Part shown: piece after piece, positions 33,996 through 43,625 of the stretch
Numbering within the stretch: position 1 is the stretch's first letter
Layout: each line of letters begins with the position of its first letter
DNA from: Desmodesmus armatus
Lineage: Eukaryota; Chlorophyta; Chlorophyceae; Sphaeropleales; Scenedesmaceae
Length of the DNA: 64,000 nucleotides
NCBI GenBank assembly: GCA_007449985.2
Contig: VIIQ02000736.1
Coordinates: 1-64,000 of the forward strand
Direction: 5' to 3'
Notes under the pieces: model-generated
The model's input: only the letters and a program-made list of their open reading frames with translations
Told to the model about the DNA's origin: nothing
Database searches by the model: none
Position numbers and translations under genes: made by a program

Positions 33996-36900
33996 CTACC
34001 GGATGTACCGCTCCAGGAATCGTCTGTGGAAGTCGCTGCGCACTGTGTCATTGATGAAGCGGCGGGAGGCCTTCACCTCACCCCGCGTCTGGTTCTTGAA
34101 AACCACATCCTCATCCCACCTGCAGCGCACATGACACAGGACAGGGGCACAGCTTGCTGTATGGTACTGCGTGCAAAGTACCGGCCAGCGGTGAAAGAAT
34201 CCACTTGTACCCCCCCCCCCCCCCCAATGCATGATGTCGGTGTGCTAGCTCAGCAAGAGGCGGCAGGAAGCATCATCAAAACAGCACTCACACCGAACTA
34301 GCCAGTCACATGTAGTGTCTGAGCAAAGCAGGCCAGCCTGGCTAGTCACTGCACTGGCTACCCCTGAATGACTAAGGGTGCATCATGTATTCACCCCACT
34401 GGGTGCAACCCCTTCAGCAACCAACTGTTGCCCCCCCCCCCCCCCCCCCCCGAACAGACACTGGCATAGTAGCCTTCTGGTGCCACTGCATCTATTCCTT
34501 CTGCTGACACACGCATACACCCTGTAAACCCGTCCTTCAAGCACCCACTCCCTGCCCGATAGCCCACCTGCGCTTCATCCCAAAGTCCACCTCGGCCCCC
34601 GCCATCAGTGGATTACCGCCCAGCACCTCAGCGCGTATCGCCTCCTGTCGTTTCGCCTCCTCCTCCGCTGCTCGCTTCTCAGCCTCTGCTGCCTCGTTCA
34701 GCCCTGATGCGATCCAGCTCTGCTTATAACTCCGCCTCATCGTCAGATTCGTCATCCTGCAGCATGGCACAGCACAGCACCGCACAGTTACAGCTGGAAC
34801 CCTGGTGCTTAGTGCTTTCAACTCTGCCTAATCGTCAGAGTCGTCGTCCTGCAACCAAAAGCAGCACAGCTACAAACGTAACTTGTTGACCAGCAAACGA
34901 CTGGTGAATACGTGCCACACAGCCAACAGGCGCTGTGGAGCACGGGCAAGGCAGACCGGTTTCGACCCCAGCCACGGGGTCTCATCAGTGCCCTTGAAAG
35001 ACACACGACACACACACACATGCAATGAGTGCATCGCAAGGGGTACTACTGACCATATATAGGGCAAAGCACAGCCCATGACTAAGCCTGACAAATCGGC
35101 ATTAGTCAACTGCATGCAGCCAGAAGCTGCCGGATACACCACATGCATCTCTGCATGCAGCCCAGCAGCTAACTGTAAACACTGCAGATATACACCATGC
35201 AGTAGCTCCAAAAATGAACTACTGGGTCAGCAGCATACACACACATATAGTACATCCCCTTGTTGATCGATCGACAAGTAGGTCGATATCGTATAGCAGG
35301 CGTCGCCAAGCTTGGGCGGATCTCTGCAGATTACGCTACAAACGTAACTTGTTGACCAGCAAACGACTGGTGAATACGTGCCACACAGCCAACAGGCGCT
35401 GTGGAGCACAGGCAAGGCAGACCGGTTTCGACCCCAGCCACGGGGTCTCATCAGTGCCCTTGAAAGACACACGACACACACACACATGCAATGAGTGCAT
35501 CGCAAGGGGTACACAGTTACAGCTTGCACTATGTCAAAGAAGTCGTCCTGCAGCCCATGGCAGCACAGCACAGCACACCACATCTACAGCTCGGGTGCAA
35601 TCCAACTCTGCTTTCAACTCCGCATCGTCGTCAGAGTCATCGTCCTGCACTATGCACAGCGCAAACAGCCAACTTCCTGCATCTGCATATGGCATGCCCT
35701 CCCTGCCGCCACCACCCTCCTCCTCCCCCCTCCCACCCCCTCTGCCTCACCTCATCGCTGCTGCTGTCGTCATCAATTGCGTCAGGATCCACGTCGTCTG
35801 CGTCCTTTGCATACGGCATGAGCGCCCTGCCACTGCTGCCAATACCGCATCCTCTCTCACGCATTCCCTCAGCAGCACCACCACCCTCTACTGACAGCCC
35901 CCCCCCCCCCACCACCACCACCACACACACGCACACCCCCTGCCTCACCTCATCGCTGCTGCTGTTGTCATCGTTTGTGTCAGGATCCACGTCGCCTGCG
36001 TCCTTTGCATACGGCATGAGCGCCCTGCCGCTGCCGCCACCACCCTCATCTGGCGGCGCTGCTTCTAGCAACTGCAGGTCCTGCTTGCGCTGCTCTGTGG
36101 GTCAAATACGATGACCGGGCCCGAGGACAGAAGCAGAGGGACATGCACAAACAGCAGACATGCGGGTGCAACAGGCCCAGCACAGGACAGCCAGCCAGGG
36201 CAGCAGAAAAGCGCGCAGAAAAAGTCAGACAGAGAGTGCGCGTACAAACAAGGGTGTGTGCAGCCGCAACGAGCAACGCTGGGTGGGGTCACTATCAGTG
36301 GGCCAGCTGATGACTAATGCAGCAGAGGCAGCCGGCACAACAGCAGCAGGAGGGGTTGCTCACCATCAAAGCTGATACCCTTCTTCTTGAAGTGCGCCCG
36401 CTCCTTGGCTTCGAGCTTGGCCTGCACAAGCAGCAGCACCAGCAGCAGCAGCAGCAGAATGTAAGCAGCAGCAGCAGCAACATCATATGAGCACTGCCAG
36501 ATGATAAGCAGCCATGTGACTGATGGCATATGTTGGTGCATGGCGCACAGGCCACTGGCTGCAGGGTGGGGCGGTGCTATTGCTTGCATGACGCTGCTGG
36601 CGCCTGGGGTAAGGGTCAAGACACTATGAGGTTTACAGCTGAGCCCAGCTGCTGCAAGGCTGGCGCTTGCACATGTAACCTTGGCAACTGGTGCACATAC
36701 TGCTCCACATACTGCCATGCAGCTCGTGGGCGCTTGCAATGCTGCCCCATCCTGCAGTGTGCTGTGGCTTTGCAGCTGCCAGCTACATTGCCGCTGCTAC
36801 TGTGCTGAGGTCTGCAGAAGGGTGCCTAGCTGTTGTGCTGAGGGCCGCACAAGGGTGTCCCAGCTGTTGTGCTGAGGGCTGCAGGAGAGTGTCCTAGCTG

Positions 36901-37423
36901 TACAAGGCAGCACAGCTGAAAGCTTAGCTTTCATGCCCTAGCTCTACAGGGCAGCACGGCTGCAAGCACCTTGAGGTCTTCCTTTCTCGAGCTCTCGCAG
37001 CTCATGAGGTGCTGCTTGGCCTTCCTGCCTGCATACACACGCAGGATACCATCGTCTGCTGCTGCAGACGATACACAGCTGGCGTGTGATGATGCGACTG
37101 GGAGCCATGCATGCCTTGTGTTGTCTGTCATGCCATATTTGTACAACAAGCAGACTGTTACGAGGGTGAAGCAGGCCTGATCGAAGCGTCAAGGTGTTGC
37201 AGGTGGACAGCACCGAGCAATAGCAGCAGCAGGTGTGCAGCACAGCAGCAGGCAGAGTTCCTGCCCACAGGGGCTACTGCCACGCCACGCACCTGAACTT
37301 GAGCTTTGTGTGTGCTGTATTGTTCTTTGCGGACACCTGTTTGCTCGGCACAAACAGCCGGGTGCCTCCCTGCTCCTCTCCACCCCGAGCAGGTGCCGAT
37401 GTGGGCCTGTGAGCGGTCGTCAT
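33996..37423 (-). CDS. CWC15: CWC15 spliceosome-associated protein, 6 exons (exon 5 disrupted)
   Basis: Exons in coding order: 37423-37293, 37024-36970, 36421-36364, 36094-35949, 34756-34568, 34119-33996. The N-terminus MTTAHRPTSAPARGGEEQGG and NTAHTKLKFR, and the C-terminus RWDEDVVFKN with FINDTVRSDFHRRFLERYIR, are the two conserved ends of the Cwf15/Cwc15 family. Between them come KEDLKAKLEAKERAHF, an acidic SSSDE / DDESDDEAEL stretch, a charged coiled coil (AEAEKRAAEEEAKRQEA) and GGNPLM. CWC15 is a core component of the Prp19-associated/activated spliceosome in the nucleus. Phases agree for exons 1-4 and 5-6. Exon 5 has an in-frame TAA after AEL and a shift near 34690, and its length is off by one class; two partial copies of its start upstream read through the AEL-K site. 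Either the consensus is wrong here or this allele is damaged. Confidence 0.9.
34800..34856 (-). repeat. Copy of CWC15 exon 5 start (closest to exon)
   Basis: Acceptor CAG followed by codons for DDDSDD, then a TAG, then AELK. It lies immediately upstream (minus strand) of exon 5 and downstream of the hammerhead unit. Confidence 0.8.
34948..34995 (-). ncRNA. Hammerhead ribozyme, type I, copy 1
   Basis: Minus strand. Helix I 5' arm AAGGGCA (34995-34989), core CTGATGA (34988-34982), helix II GACCCC/GGGGTC (34981-34976 and 34969-34964) with loop GTGGCT, core GAAA (34963-34960), helix III palindrome ACCGGT (34960-34955), cleavage-site C (34954), helix I 3' arm TGCCTT (34953-34948), pairing with one T-G wobble. 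All invariant hammerhead bases are present. Helix III is too short to close on itself, but being self-complementary it could form across two ribozymes, as in the dimeric hammerheads of Penelope-like elements. The predicted cut is between 34954 and 34953. Confidence 0.85.
35414..35461 (-). ncRNA. Hammerhead ribozyme, type I, copy 2
   Basis: Identical motif 466 bases upstream on the minus strand: core CTGATGA at 35454-35448, GAAA at 35429-35426, ACCGGT at 35426-35421, cleavage C at 35420. Cuts at both copies in one transcript would free an RNA running from 35419 to 34954 (466 nt), which could be ligated into a circle. Confidence 0.85.
35585..35650 (-). repeat. Copy of CWC15 exon 5 start (distal)
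   Basis: Acceptor CAG followed by an intact frame DDDSDDDAELKAELDCTRA, then a stop. It reads through the position where exon 5 itself has TAA, giving the likely ancestral codons (GAG TTG AAA). Confidence 0.8.
35680..35840 (-). repeat. Copies of CWC15 exon 4 end with donor
   Basis: 35745-35840 repeats the last third of exon 4 (GRALMPYAKDADDVDPDA... SSSDE) including the GTGAGG donor. A shorter, decayed version (GREGMPYADAG) lies near 35680-35705. Both are downstream of exon 4, on the intron side. Confidence 0.8.
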
Positions 37424-39456
37424 GCTGCGTGCTGCAGCACAAACGACGCTTTCAAGATCTTCCTAAGCAGTAGGTCAGGTCCACAGCTGAGCACACGCTT
37501 GATCTTGACAGAGCTCAATGCCGATCGAGGTGTTCTGTGCTGAATTGTGTTGTGGAAAGGACTTTCAGTATCAGAGGCGTACCCAGGCGACGATGAGGTA
37601 CTGATGCCCCTGACTTAAGCAGAGCAGTGAAAAGGAAGCAATGCTTAGCAGCAATGAACTGACAGGATTTCAAAACATGTGTCAGCTGCTGAGCAGTGCT
37701 CGGAGCAAGACTGCATTTCACACTGCCATGCTGATGCTGAGTGTCATTTGTTCATGTCTGGCAACTGAATCACTTACAAGCCATCCCACACCCTGGGTGG
37801 CGGCCACTCAGGCCACTCTTGTGCAAGGCATGCCAGCCTGGCATCAGGACAGACCACTGCAGCTGCAGGGTCGAACATGAGCCATCAGCTGACTACAAAT
37901 GCGCTCCCAGGTAGCACGCACACCCACGGCCCACGCATACTCGTACACTTGCTCTTGCTCGGACTGAAAAACAAACATCCACTAGCAACCCTTCATCTGC
38001 CCTTCTGGATTACCGCTCAACAAAGTTGTCAGGCGCGTGTGCATTTCAAGTGACAAGACATACACTCGTGTCCGCCCTGTGTGAGGTAAGTGCCGCTCCG
38101 ACAGCACATGTGTTGCCTGCACAAGTCAAAGCCACTGCACCACCACCACAACGGCAGCTGCAGCTGCACTCCCCTGTCATCCTGCCCACCTGCCATCCTG
38201 CAGCCCGAGCAGCCGCCCCACCTCTGCAGAAGGCCCAACGTGTCAACAAATTGTCTACTTAAAGAAAGTAACAGAGCTGTCCTGAGGTGTTTTTAATGTT
38301 TGTGTTTTTGTGATAAGCGTCACCGTCTGCACACTTGTACAAGTTTGCATGTGTGCTACTTTGGGGTGTGTGTTCTAGGTATGTCAGTGAAGTGTATGTG
38401 TGCACATTGCAAGGTGCTGAGTGCAGCAGTACTGCACTAGTGGTGCAGGGGGACAGACTGGACGACCTGCAACAGAGCAGAGCAGCACCACAGCAGCGAC
38501 ACAGCTACATCAGCACCCTTTGGGTGATATAAACCTCCATGGTGTTGTCCTGCCAAAATAAGGACAGGGATGATAATGCGCATTGAACCTGGCCGGAAAC
38601 ACGTGTAATGATGATGATAATGACTGGTGATGGGTGATGATGAGCATCGACGCATGATATCACTGCATCACTGCACATTGATCTTGATGCTGGGTTGTTT
38701 CAAGGCACGGAGTGTAGGTTTTATTGACTACTGAACTCTAATCTAGTGTGTAGGTCCGGCATAGCTAGAAAGAATGCCACTGTGTCTCAGCTGGCGCAGC
38801 AATCACCCTGGTTTATACGCATGGCGATGTAGGAGGATGACGAGCTTGTCAAACAGCTGTACTTCGTTTTATAACAGTTGTTTCGGTATGACACGCCTCG
38901 ACCTGCTTGTCGGCAGCACTGTTCACTTGTACCGCAGACCATTTGACTTGCATTAGTAAAACGAACAGTTTTACGTACGTCACAGTGGCCACAAAGAAGA
39001 AGGAATTATTGAAGCATCCTTACACACACTTATCGTCGCCCAGTTGAAACACTTTCAAGACGCAGAAAAACAGTACTGCCTGCCTTGAAAGCGGCACGAA
39101 TCACCCAGAGACGTTCATTGAACGCAATGTCGCAGTACTTTGTTGCTATTATGTACGTGCTGGCGGTATTCTCTGGGTTAGCAGCAGCCACCAGTAGGCA
39201 AGCCCAGGCTGAAGCAGCGAGGACGGTGAGACAGGGCACCTTGGCTAGAATGATATGATTTTAGTCTTAGGTGTTCCCATATTGCCTTTGTATCGCGCGG
39301 CCGCGCACAACGGCAGCATTAGCTAGCAAAGCAAGAAGCAGCAGTGCAGTAGGTGTATCGATCACTTCTATTGCCTCAGTGAGGGGATATGCTGCGTAGC
39401 TGATCGTCACAAAGTAACCCAACGCCTCTATGTAAGGTTACGGACTCTCAACGTGT
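37424..39456. other. No gene recognised; fragment of the 54 kb repeat at 38090-38235
   Basis: The first few hundred bases should contain the CWC15 promoter. 38090-38235 on the minus strand encodes DDRGVQLQLPLWWW, related to GDRGVQLQLPFRWWW in the ORF at 54682-55455, so it is a stray fragment of that sequence. 38540-38650 is rich in GATGAT repeats. Nothing else is recognised. Confidence 0.55.
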
Positions 39457-40121
39457 GTGCATGTGCAGCACCGGAGCCCACAGCAAGCCCAAGGCATCAC
39501 CCATCAAGGCGCCCCTAGTTCTGCTGACATGATGTCATCGAGCCTGGGGCAGGAGGCACTTCCTGCTGCATCAGCCTCCAGTGAACCCAAGGACTACAGC
39601 AGGTGCACGTATCAGCAGTACAGGCGCGGAGGATGCCACGGCCACGGGGCCCGCATGCACTACTGGGACCTCCTGATGGACAACCCATCAGGGAGGAAAC
39701 AGGCCACACCAGCCGAGAAGCCCACATGTGAGAATGCAGGCTGACAGGACTCTTCAAGAGTACAGTGTATCAAATGCTTCAAAATAATGCCTGCCAGCAG
39801 TAGTCCCGTGTTCACATGTTCAGCCGCAGACCATTGTGTAGCATATCTGACATGTACCACCAACTCAAGGCGTGTGATTGTGATGGTGTCTGCCACCCGT
39901 GCGCATGACCGGTCTCGCACGATGACCGATCAACACAGTCACGGTTGTGACGTCTGATGGGAGCTCAGAGCGCCCTTATTGCGGTTGGAGAACAACCTGC
40001 ACGACACCTTGGGATCCTACCGTGCGGCAGCAGTGCGCAGAGGCACTGTGCCAAGCTGCGGGCTTCACCAGCGGCAGCTGGGTGTCCGACACTGGCGATT
40101 TCTGCTCGAATTCCATCACTC
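39457..40121 (+). CDS. Two exons of a cysteine-rich extracellular protein (partial)
   Basis: Exon a ends at 39727 (...AEKPT, donor GTGAGA, phase 1); its start, at or after 39457, is uncertain. Exon b runs 39939-40121 (acceptor CACAG, donor GTGAGT) and continues the frame. Exon b encodes ERPYCGWRTTCTTPWDPTVR followed by QQCAEALCQAAGFTSGSWVS and a further Cys, a module I associate with secreted or cell-wall proteins of volvocine algae, where a Cys-rich segment ends in a C-A-x-x-C / G-F-T-x-G-x-W-V pattern. Function unknown. Further exons are not found: the intron after exon b is filled by the repeat cluster from 40128. The donor lies seven bases from the first repeat, so the gene may be interrupted. 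Confidence 0.55.
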
Positions 40122-40127
40122 GTGAGT

Positions 40128-42475
40128 GAATGAAGGTGTTACACGGGTTTCTCAAATGAATGAAGGTGTTACACGGGTTTCTCAAGCAACTACGTTGCAA
40201 CTGAACCCAGCCACGGATGGACACAACCAGCACGGAAGGGGGCCGTTCGGACAAACCCCACCATCAAAAGCTTGTCACGCACACTCAGTGTGCTTCCAGA
40301 TTGCGATTTCTCAAGCGGGTTTCTCAAGCAACTACGTTGCACTCGTGAGTGTGAATGAATGAATGAAGGTGTTACACGGGTTTCTCAAGCAACTACGTTG
40401 CAACTGAACCCAGCCACGGATGGACACAACCAGCACGGAAGGGGGCCGTTCGGACAAACCCCACCATCAAAAGCTTGTAAGAAGAAGAAGGGGTTACAGG
40501 GCGACACACGCAGCTACGCTGCAACGACACCCAGCATCGGAAGGGAACCAAAGTCCTTTGCAGGACCCACAAGGACGGGAACAGACAGCACGGAAAGGAG
40601 AGAACCCGCCACCATAGATGTCTGCAGAGGAGACTGTCTGAAAGGAGGGGACCACAGGCAAGGCTTCAACCCCACAAAGCCAGCCACACAGACAAGAGGG
40701 CTTCCACCAGTACCAAGCCGAACACACACCCCCATGCCCCCGGGGCGACCATTTCGAACACAATGAAAAGCTTGTCACGCACACTCAGTGTGAAGAAGAA
40801 GGGGTTACAGGGCGACACACGCAGCTACGCTGCAACGACACCCAGCATCGGAAGGGAACCAAAGTCCTTTGCAGGACCCACAAGGACGGGAACAGACAGC
40901 ACGGAAAGGAGAGAACCCGCCACCATAGATGTCTGCAGAGGAGACTGTCTGAAAGGAGGGGACCACAGGCAAGGCTTCAACCCCACAAAGCCAGCCACAC
41001 AGACAAGAGGGCTTCCACCAGTACCAAGCCGAACACACACCCCCATGCCCCCGGGGCGACCACTTCGAACACAATGTGGAAGAAAGGCTCCAGCTGTGCT
41101 GCGATACACACCCCCAAGACAGGTGCCCGGGGTGTCAGAGCGACACCTTTGTATACCGGGCTGCCCCAAGTCAGCGCGCCCAAGCACCTGCACCGTTCAC
41201 AGGCCAGCAACACTGCCCCCTACAACCAGGCCCAAGGCCACTGCACGGCCCTTGCCTGCGTTCTGCTGCCACTGCTGCTGCACACCAGCACCTGCCTGCT
41301 GACTCAGCGGACTGCTGCTGATCCAGCCAAAGCTGTTGCTGCTGCTGTAAACGCGACCAAACCACGGCACAGTGAAGATAACCAACACTGTACGTGATGC
41401 TGCACGCCAGCTGCTGCTCCAGCTCCAGCTCTCCAGCTATATGAATGAAGGTGTTACACGGGTTTCTCAAGCAACTACGTTGCAACTGAACCCAGCCACG
41501 GATGGACACAACCAGCACGGAAGGGGGCCGTTCGGACAAACCCCACCATCAAAAGCTTGTCACGCACACTCAGTGTGCTTCCAGATTGCGAACACAGAGA
41601 TATAATACACTGGAAGGACTGAATGGCGCCAACGGCACTGCTTCTCGCACCTGCAGGGTTGCGACAAGAAAGGTCGGACGGAACAGAAAACAGCGAACAC
41701 ACAGCTGCGAGCCACAAAACACTCCCACATGTTGCAGTGGGCGCACGTGGGGGCAACTTCACCGACACCACCAGTCGCTGCACTGTTCACAAGCCAGCAG
41801 GATAGAAGTCACACAGCAGCCAGCAACTCACATGTCACCACATGCAGAAGCTCAATGCCTAACTACCCGCAAACCGTTGCCTCCTGACAGCACCACATGC
41901 CATGCAATGAAAGGCTGCTGTGTGAGCGCAAGCCCCTGCGCCCGCTTAGGGATGATTGCAGAAACCGCAAAGTCAGCCAAGACGCGCCAAAACTCCCCAA
42001 CAGCAGCACGCCCTGCAATGCGCTCTACCGTCAGCAGAGGCAACGCAGGACCTGCCACAGCCCACGCCACTCTGCGGCCGAAGTCAACAGCACCGATGCC
42101 AGCCAGACACACCATGTCCCACACAATATGATGCAACCGGGGATGAGGTTTCACCCCCATCCACAAAGCTGCACACTGCAGGCCGCGGTCAGCAGCCAAC
42201 CAAGGGGGGGCGTCGCCCACACACTCAGTGTAATGAATGAAGGTGTTACACGGGTTTCTCAAGCAACTACGTTGCAACACACACACTCAGTGTGAATGAA
42301 GGTGTTACACGGGTTTCTCAAGCAACTACGTTGCAACTGAACCCAGCCACGGATGGACACAACCAGCACGGAAGGGGGCCGTTCGGACAAACCCCACCAT
42401 CAAAAGCTTGTCACGCACACTCAGTGTGCTTCCAGATTGCGAACACAGAGATATGACACACTCAGTGTATGAAGT
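40128..42475. repeat. Nested cluster of GTTACA-type repeats
   Basis: Copies of a ~150-base unit (AATGAAGGTGTTACACGGGT...AAAAGCTTGTCACG) lie at ~40128-40300, ~40365-40478, ~41440-41600, 42235-42280 and 42293-42450. Most are bordered by the 13-base palindrome CACACTCAGTGTG or a close variant (seven in all). A second, related unit is tandemly repeated at ~40480-40788 and ~40791-41073 (period 311). Both share a hairpin, GCAAC-TAC-GTTGC in one and GCAGC-TAC-GCTGC in the other. Unique pieces at 41075-41400 and 41600-42220 separate the copies. No protein is recognised. Confidence 0.85.
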
Positions 42476-42553
42476 GTCTGCATTGCTGTCCTTACACTGT
42501 AGTGACTCCAAAATCGTTTGGATGGGATATGCAACACATGCTCATGGCTATTC

Positions 42554-43092
42554 GGGTAGGGTAGCTTAGTGGAAAAGCACCCGGCTTATGTCGGGGAGAC
42601 CCGGGTTCGAATCCCGGCCCACCCACCGGCCCCCTAGGGGGGGTAATAATACCCCGAGCCAGGCTGCTGACCCGGGCAAGTGCAGTGAAGGGAGAGGGAT
42701 CCCCTGATGCTGATTACTGCCACAGAGGCAAAGGAAGGAATGGGTGCAGAATACAGCCGGAAAAGGCATGGAGCCCGCTATTGGGTGTGCTACCCTAGGG
42801 ATTCAAGGTTCTCTCAGGTCGGGACTGAGGGGACTCTCCCAGCGGGTCAAGGGTGATACCTTACAGCATCCAATCTCCCATATCGAACATCTCCAGCCTG
42901 AATTTCGGTGGGTTTGCACGGCCCCCAGGTGTGCCCCTGGGGAGTGAGATGTGGCCACGAGTGCCGTTGCCCTAGACCCCCAGGAGTGTTGGTGTGAAGA
43001 GCCGTCCTCAACGGACGCGAGGCCAATGGGAAGAAGTCCTATGGCGTTAAGAGACCAAGGGGGTGTCTCTGTATCTTTATCTTTATCTTTTA
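42554..43092 (+). mobile_element. tRNA-derived SINE
   Basis: The 5' end is tRNA-like: box A TAGCTTAGTGG (42562-42572) and box B GGTTCGAATCC (42604-42614) are perfect RNA polymerase III promoter elements, with a T-arm of CCGGG/CCCGG. The acceptor and anticodon stems have mismatches, so it is not a working tRNA. The body continues ~465 bases and ends in ATCTTT repeats. A truncated second copy of the same 3' part lies at 53658-53765, which shows that it is a family. Mobility would depend on a LINE partner not seen here. Confidence 0.8.
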
Positions 43093-43252
43093 TTCTGAAT
43101 GTCAAGCAGGACCTTGGGCTTGTCATAGTACTAAGCAAGTGTTTACTATAATAACAAGGGGGGGGGGAGTCTGTAAGCTGGACAGCACCATGACACACTT
43201 TGGCCTGCCAATTGCAGGATATGTTATATATAATAACAACTTTAATCTGACC

Positions 43253-43291
43253 TTAATAAGCATTGCTCTGCGCTTGTACATGGATTGCCAT
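43253..43291 (-). repeat. Split direct repeat B2
   Basis: 39 bases starting TTAATAAGCATTGCTC, identical to 43587-43625. This is the 3' terminus of the element. Confidence 0.85.
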
Positions 43292-43417
43292 TGAGGTGTT
43301 ACACGAAGAAAACGCCGATCGGCGGAAAGTCAACAATAAGGAGAGAAGAAGAAAGAAGAAGAAGTGCAAGACAGGGCAATGCAGGCCAGAGGCCAAACAA
43401 AGGGCGGGAAGGGAGGG

Positions 43418-43591
43418 CGAGTTGTTGTCACACACGTGTGAACAACAACAAAACGTGCCCTGCCAAGGGCAGGGCCAGAGTATATCATGCTAGGAGCAGC
43501 ATGAGCACTCCAGGGCTTAGTGGGCCCAAGCCCTGGATGCATCAGCCCGCTAGCTGATTAACGCATGTTAATACATTATCATGCTATTAAT
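43418..43591 (-). repeat. Split direct repeat A2
   Basis: 174 bases identical to 47613-47786. Its end overlaps B1 by the five bases TTAAT. It contains the inverted repeat GTTGTTGTCACACACGTGTG and a CTGCC/GGCAG hairpin. Confidence 0.9.
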
Positions 43592-43625
43592 AAGCATTGC
43601 TCTGCGCTTGTACATGGATTGCCAT
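43587..43625 (-). repeat. Split direct repeat B1
   Basis: 39 bases identical to B2, fused to A2. Confidence 0.85.

Larger units (their letters stand above)
34869..35512 (-). mobile_element. Retrozyme-like unit: two 178-base direct repeats, each with a hammerhead ribozyme
   Basis: 34869-35046 and 35335-35512 are near-identical direct repeats of 178 bases, separated by 288 bases, so the period is 466. Each carries a complete hammerhead motif on the minus strand. This is the layout of small non-autonomous elements with ribozyme-bearing terminal repeats (retrozymes, or the pseudo-LTRs of Penelope-like elements, both known in eukaryotes). No coding sequence is present. It lies in intron 4 of CWC15 in the same orientation, between two copies of the exon 5 start. 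No target-site duplication is obvious. Confidence 0.8.

Noticed and set aside
42554..42625. Functional tRNA gene (possible Ile anticodon TAT)
   Set aside because: Box A and B are perfect, but the acceptor and anticodon stems have mismatches and the sequence continues into a repeated body with an ATCTTT tail, so it is the head of a SINE.
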